This document shows, in pieces, positions 62,712 to 64,000 of a DNA stretch of 64,000 bases. Source of the DNA: Thamnaconus septentrionalis (Eukaryota > Chordata > Actinopteri > Tetraodontiformes > Monacanthidae); the NCBI GenBank assembly GCA_009823395.1, contig CM020505.1:1926629-1990628 (forward strand), read 5' to 3'. A program made the translations under genes and the position numbers. The number at the start of each line of letters is the position of its first letter. The stretch's first letter is position 1. The notes below the pieces were generated by a model. It did no database searches. It had not been told where the DNA came from and worked only from the letters and a program-made list of their open reading frames with translations.

Positions 62712-62750
62712 ATGTGGTCGTGGTGGTTGTGGCTGTTGTTCACCTGACAT
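62712..62750 (-). CDS. duplicate copy of exon 1 in the right arm
   Basis: The minus strand holds a 39-nt segment identical base for base to exon 1 at 62002-62040, with the same gtaagt donor directly after it. It points into the loop from the opposite side. There is no partner exon 2 on the minus strand in the loop, so it is an orphan first exon. The extra block of the right arm upstream of it contains CCAAT boxes in both orientations (attggtgg, gccaatcag). Confidence 0.5.
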
Positions 62751-63357
62751 TTTCAAAAAGTGCCCCGGACGGAGAGGAAAGTATTCATCAGTCACACAAT
62801 ATCTACTGTCTTAAAATAAACTGATATATGATTTAATAAATAAATAAAAAATAAAAAATAAAATACTGACTGAAGTTTGTGATGAGTCAAGTCTTTTTCT
62901 GGTCGGTGTTCCGTCGGCGAGCGTCTTCGGGAAATTGTAACTAGTGATTTCATTGGTGGATAGACAGCCAATCAGAGTGTACTAAGCGCTCTGATTAGTT
63001 AGTTTTGTGGCACAATCGCTAGTTGAGCACGCGGAGAAGACAACCCGAGCGCGCAGAGAGAGTTTTGAGCGAGAGGAGGAGGGGGGAAGCGAGCGAGTGA
63101 AGTGGGCTGCTTGAGCACCATGGAAAGAGTTTGTGAGCGAACATTTGGATAAACATAACATGCAAACTCACATAAGGCGCTCAGAATTGATTTGTGCTTG
63201 CAAAATATGTTTTATGCGCTCAAAATTTATAATTGTGTGCTCAGAAAATATAATCGCTCGGCTCAAAATAGATGCACAAATATAACGCCATGCTTTTAAG
63301 GATGAATATTTGAAAATGAAGGATACTATTTGAAATTGATTTGATGAAATTATACTA

Positions 63358-63816
63358 TTAAGTGAAATGAATGAATTGTGATGGGTGTTGTATGAAGCAA
63401 AACAAGCAAAGAATGGAGATACAGGTTCGCTTGTTCACTCGCAGGAAAACACTTCCAGCATGATGACAGGAGAGGTGGTCAGCACAGGCAGAAAGTTCAG
63501 TTAGGCAAACAGTACAGACAGTCAATCTGATGGGGAGGAGGCAGAGTTTGTGGTCAGGGACAGGGAAAGCTTGAGATGGTTTACTGGGAGGAAGAGGAGT
63601 GCTGAAAAGTCTCGCGTGGCAAAGAGCAATCTGGCTGAGGAGTGAATGTGGAGCCTGTGAATATACTGCAGGGGACACGCATTTGTGTCGAGGTAGCTTG
63701 TTCTCATCAATATTTAGGTCGAGGCAGTCCTCACTGCATTGGACTGTGTAGACCACATAGCTGAGGGTTCTGATGACTCCGGACAATAATTTACAATGAA
63801 ATTTGTAAGTCTGCAC
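63358..63816 (-). pseudogene. Penelope-like retroelement fragment (GIY-YIG region), decayed
   Basis: The minus strand reads VVYTVQCSEDCLDLNIDENK, then LPRHK. This resembles a frequent teleost repeat-encoded segment of the type 'VYxVQCSEECxDLYIGETKQPLHKR', the GIY-YIG endonuclease region of Penelope-like elements. The Tyr-Ile-Gly core is mutated (LNID). Downstream, other frames would restore the 'SAVYxHxxxxxH' region, which implies frameshifts. Although 152 codons are open in one frame, most of the frame is not homologous. Confidence 0.45.
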
Positions 63817-63887
63817 GGCAATATATCTTCTCGTTTACAGCATTTACACTAGAAAGCTTTGTTACACAGATCCGATTGCCCCATCCA

Positions 63888-64000
63888 ATCATCCATTCAT
63901 CCATCCATCCATCAAATCCACATGTGTGCCTATCCTGCACTTGTGTTTTGGAGTTGCTGGAGCCAATCCCAGCTGATAAGTTGCCAGTTCATTACAGGTC
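63888..64000 (-). repeat. V-SINE / LINE tail, reverse orientation, cut by window edge
   Basis: A (ATCC)n run at 63891-63914 is followed by gttgctggagccaatcccag, ctgataagttgccagttcat and tacaggtc. These are the complement of the 'gatgaactggcaacttgtcc...cagctgggatgggctcc' region of the V-SINE at 23132. The element continues past the window. Confidence 0.75.

Larger units (their letters stand above)
61726..63288. mobile_element. foldback DNA element with exon-bearing arms
   Basis: The left arm 61726-62098 and the right arm 62654-63288 are reverse complements. The outer end is gccgttatatttgtgcat on the left against ggcgttatatttgtgcat on the right, and similarity runs inward to gttaagttc. The right arm is about 260 bp longer because of a block (about 62790-63055) missing from the left arm. 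The outer 110 bp carry GAGC cores about 21 bp apart. Both arms contain the same 39-nt ATG exon and splice donor. The 555-bp loop holds one further exon-like segment. This looks like a DNA transposon rearranged into a foldback form. I could not assign a superfamily or find a clear target duplication. Confidence 0.8.

Overview
The window looks like teleost (ray-finned fish) genomic DNA, most likely percomorph. The signs are a vertebrate formin gene split by long introns, V-SINE superfamily SINEs with tRNA-type A and B boxes, hAT miniature elements with 8-bp target duplications, a decayed PIF/Harbinger transposase, and many GT/CA microsatellites. There are no operons, rRNA genes, stand-alone tRNA genes or CRISPR arrays. 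Most open frames of 60-200 codons are chance readings in non-coding DNA.

Positions 1-44190 are the 3' end of one plus-strand gene, a diaphanous-related formin that I identify as diaph3. Three coding exons are visible. Exon 5314-5449 encodes the charged helix after the FH2 domain. Exon 13179-13274 encodes the diaphanous autoregulatory domain (DAD). The terminal exon 42926-43284 encodes the C-terminal tail. All splice sites are GT-AG and the phases agree (0, then 1, then 1). The gene's 5' part (GBD, DID, FH1 and FH2) lies upstream of the window. The introns are 7.7 kb and 29.7 kb. They carry interspersed repeats, microsatellites, AT-rich segments that resemble conserved non-coding elements, and a CpG-rich block at about 41.3-43.3 kb that includes the last exon. 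The paralogue call rests on the C-terminal peptide VEALLAKLRAL, which I know from DIAPH3 and not from DIAPH1 or DIAPH2. A 3'UTR probably runs to about 44.19 kb.

Positions 44.2-64.0 kb look intergenic. They hold a near-perfect SINE-tail palindrome, a broken Harbinger transposase, an intact-looking hAT MITE (46691-47038), a diverged SINE-like repeat (about 54.25-54.55 kb), possible but unassigned minus-strand exons at 56.5-58.0 kb, and a decayed Penelope-like (GIY-YIG) fragment near the right edge. The most unusual object is a 1.56-kb foldback element at 61726-63288. Each of its arms carries the same ATG-containing 39-nt exon followed by a splice donor, both pointing inward to a loop that holds a second exon.

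I found no wholly new biological system. The foldback element with duplicated exon 1 is the best candidate for something undescribed. The extremely conserved C-terminal peptide of diaph3 and the possible alternative terminal exon at 15411 come next.
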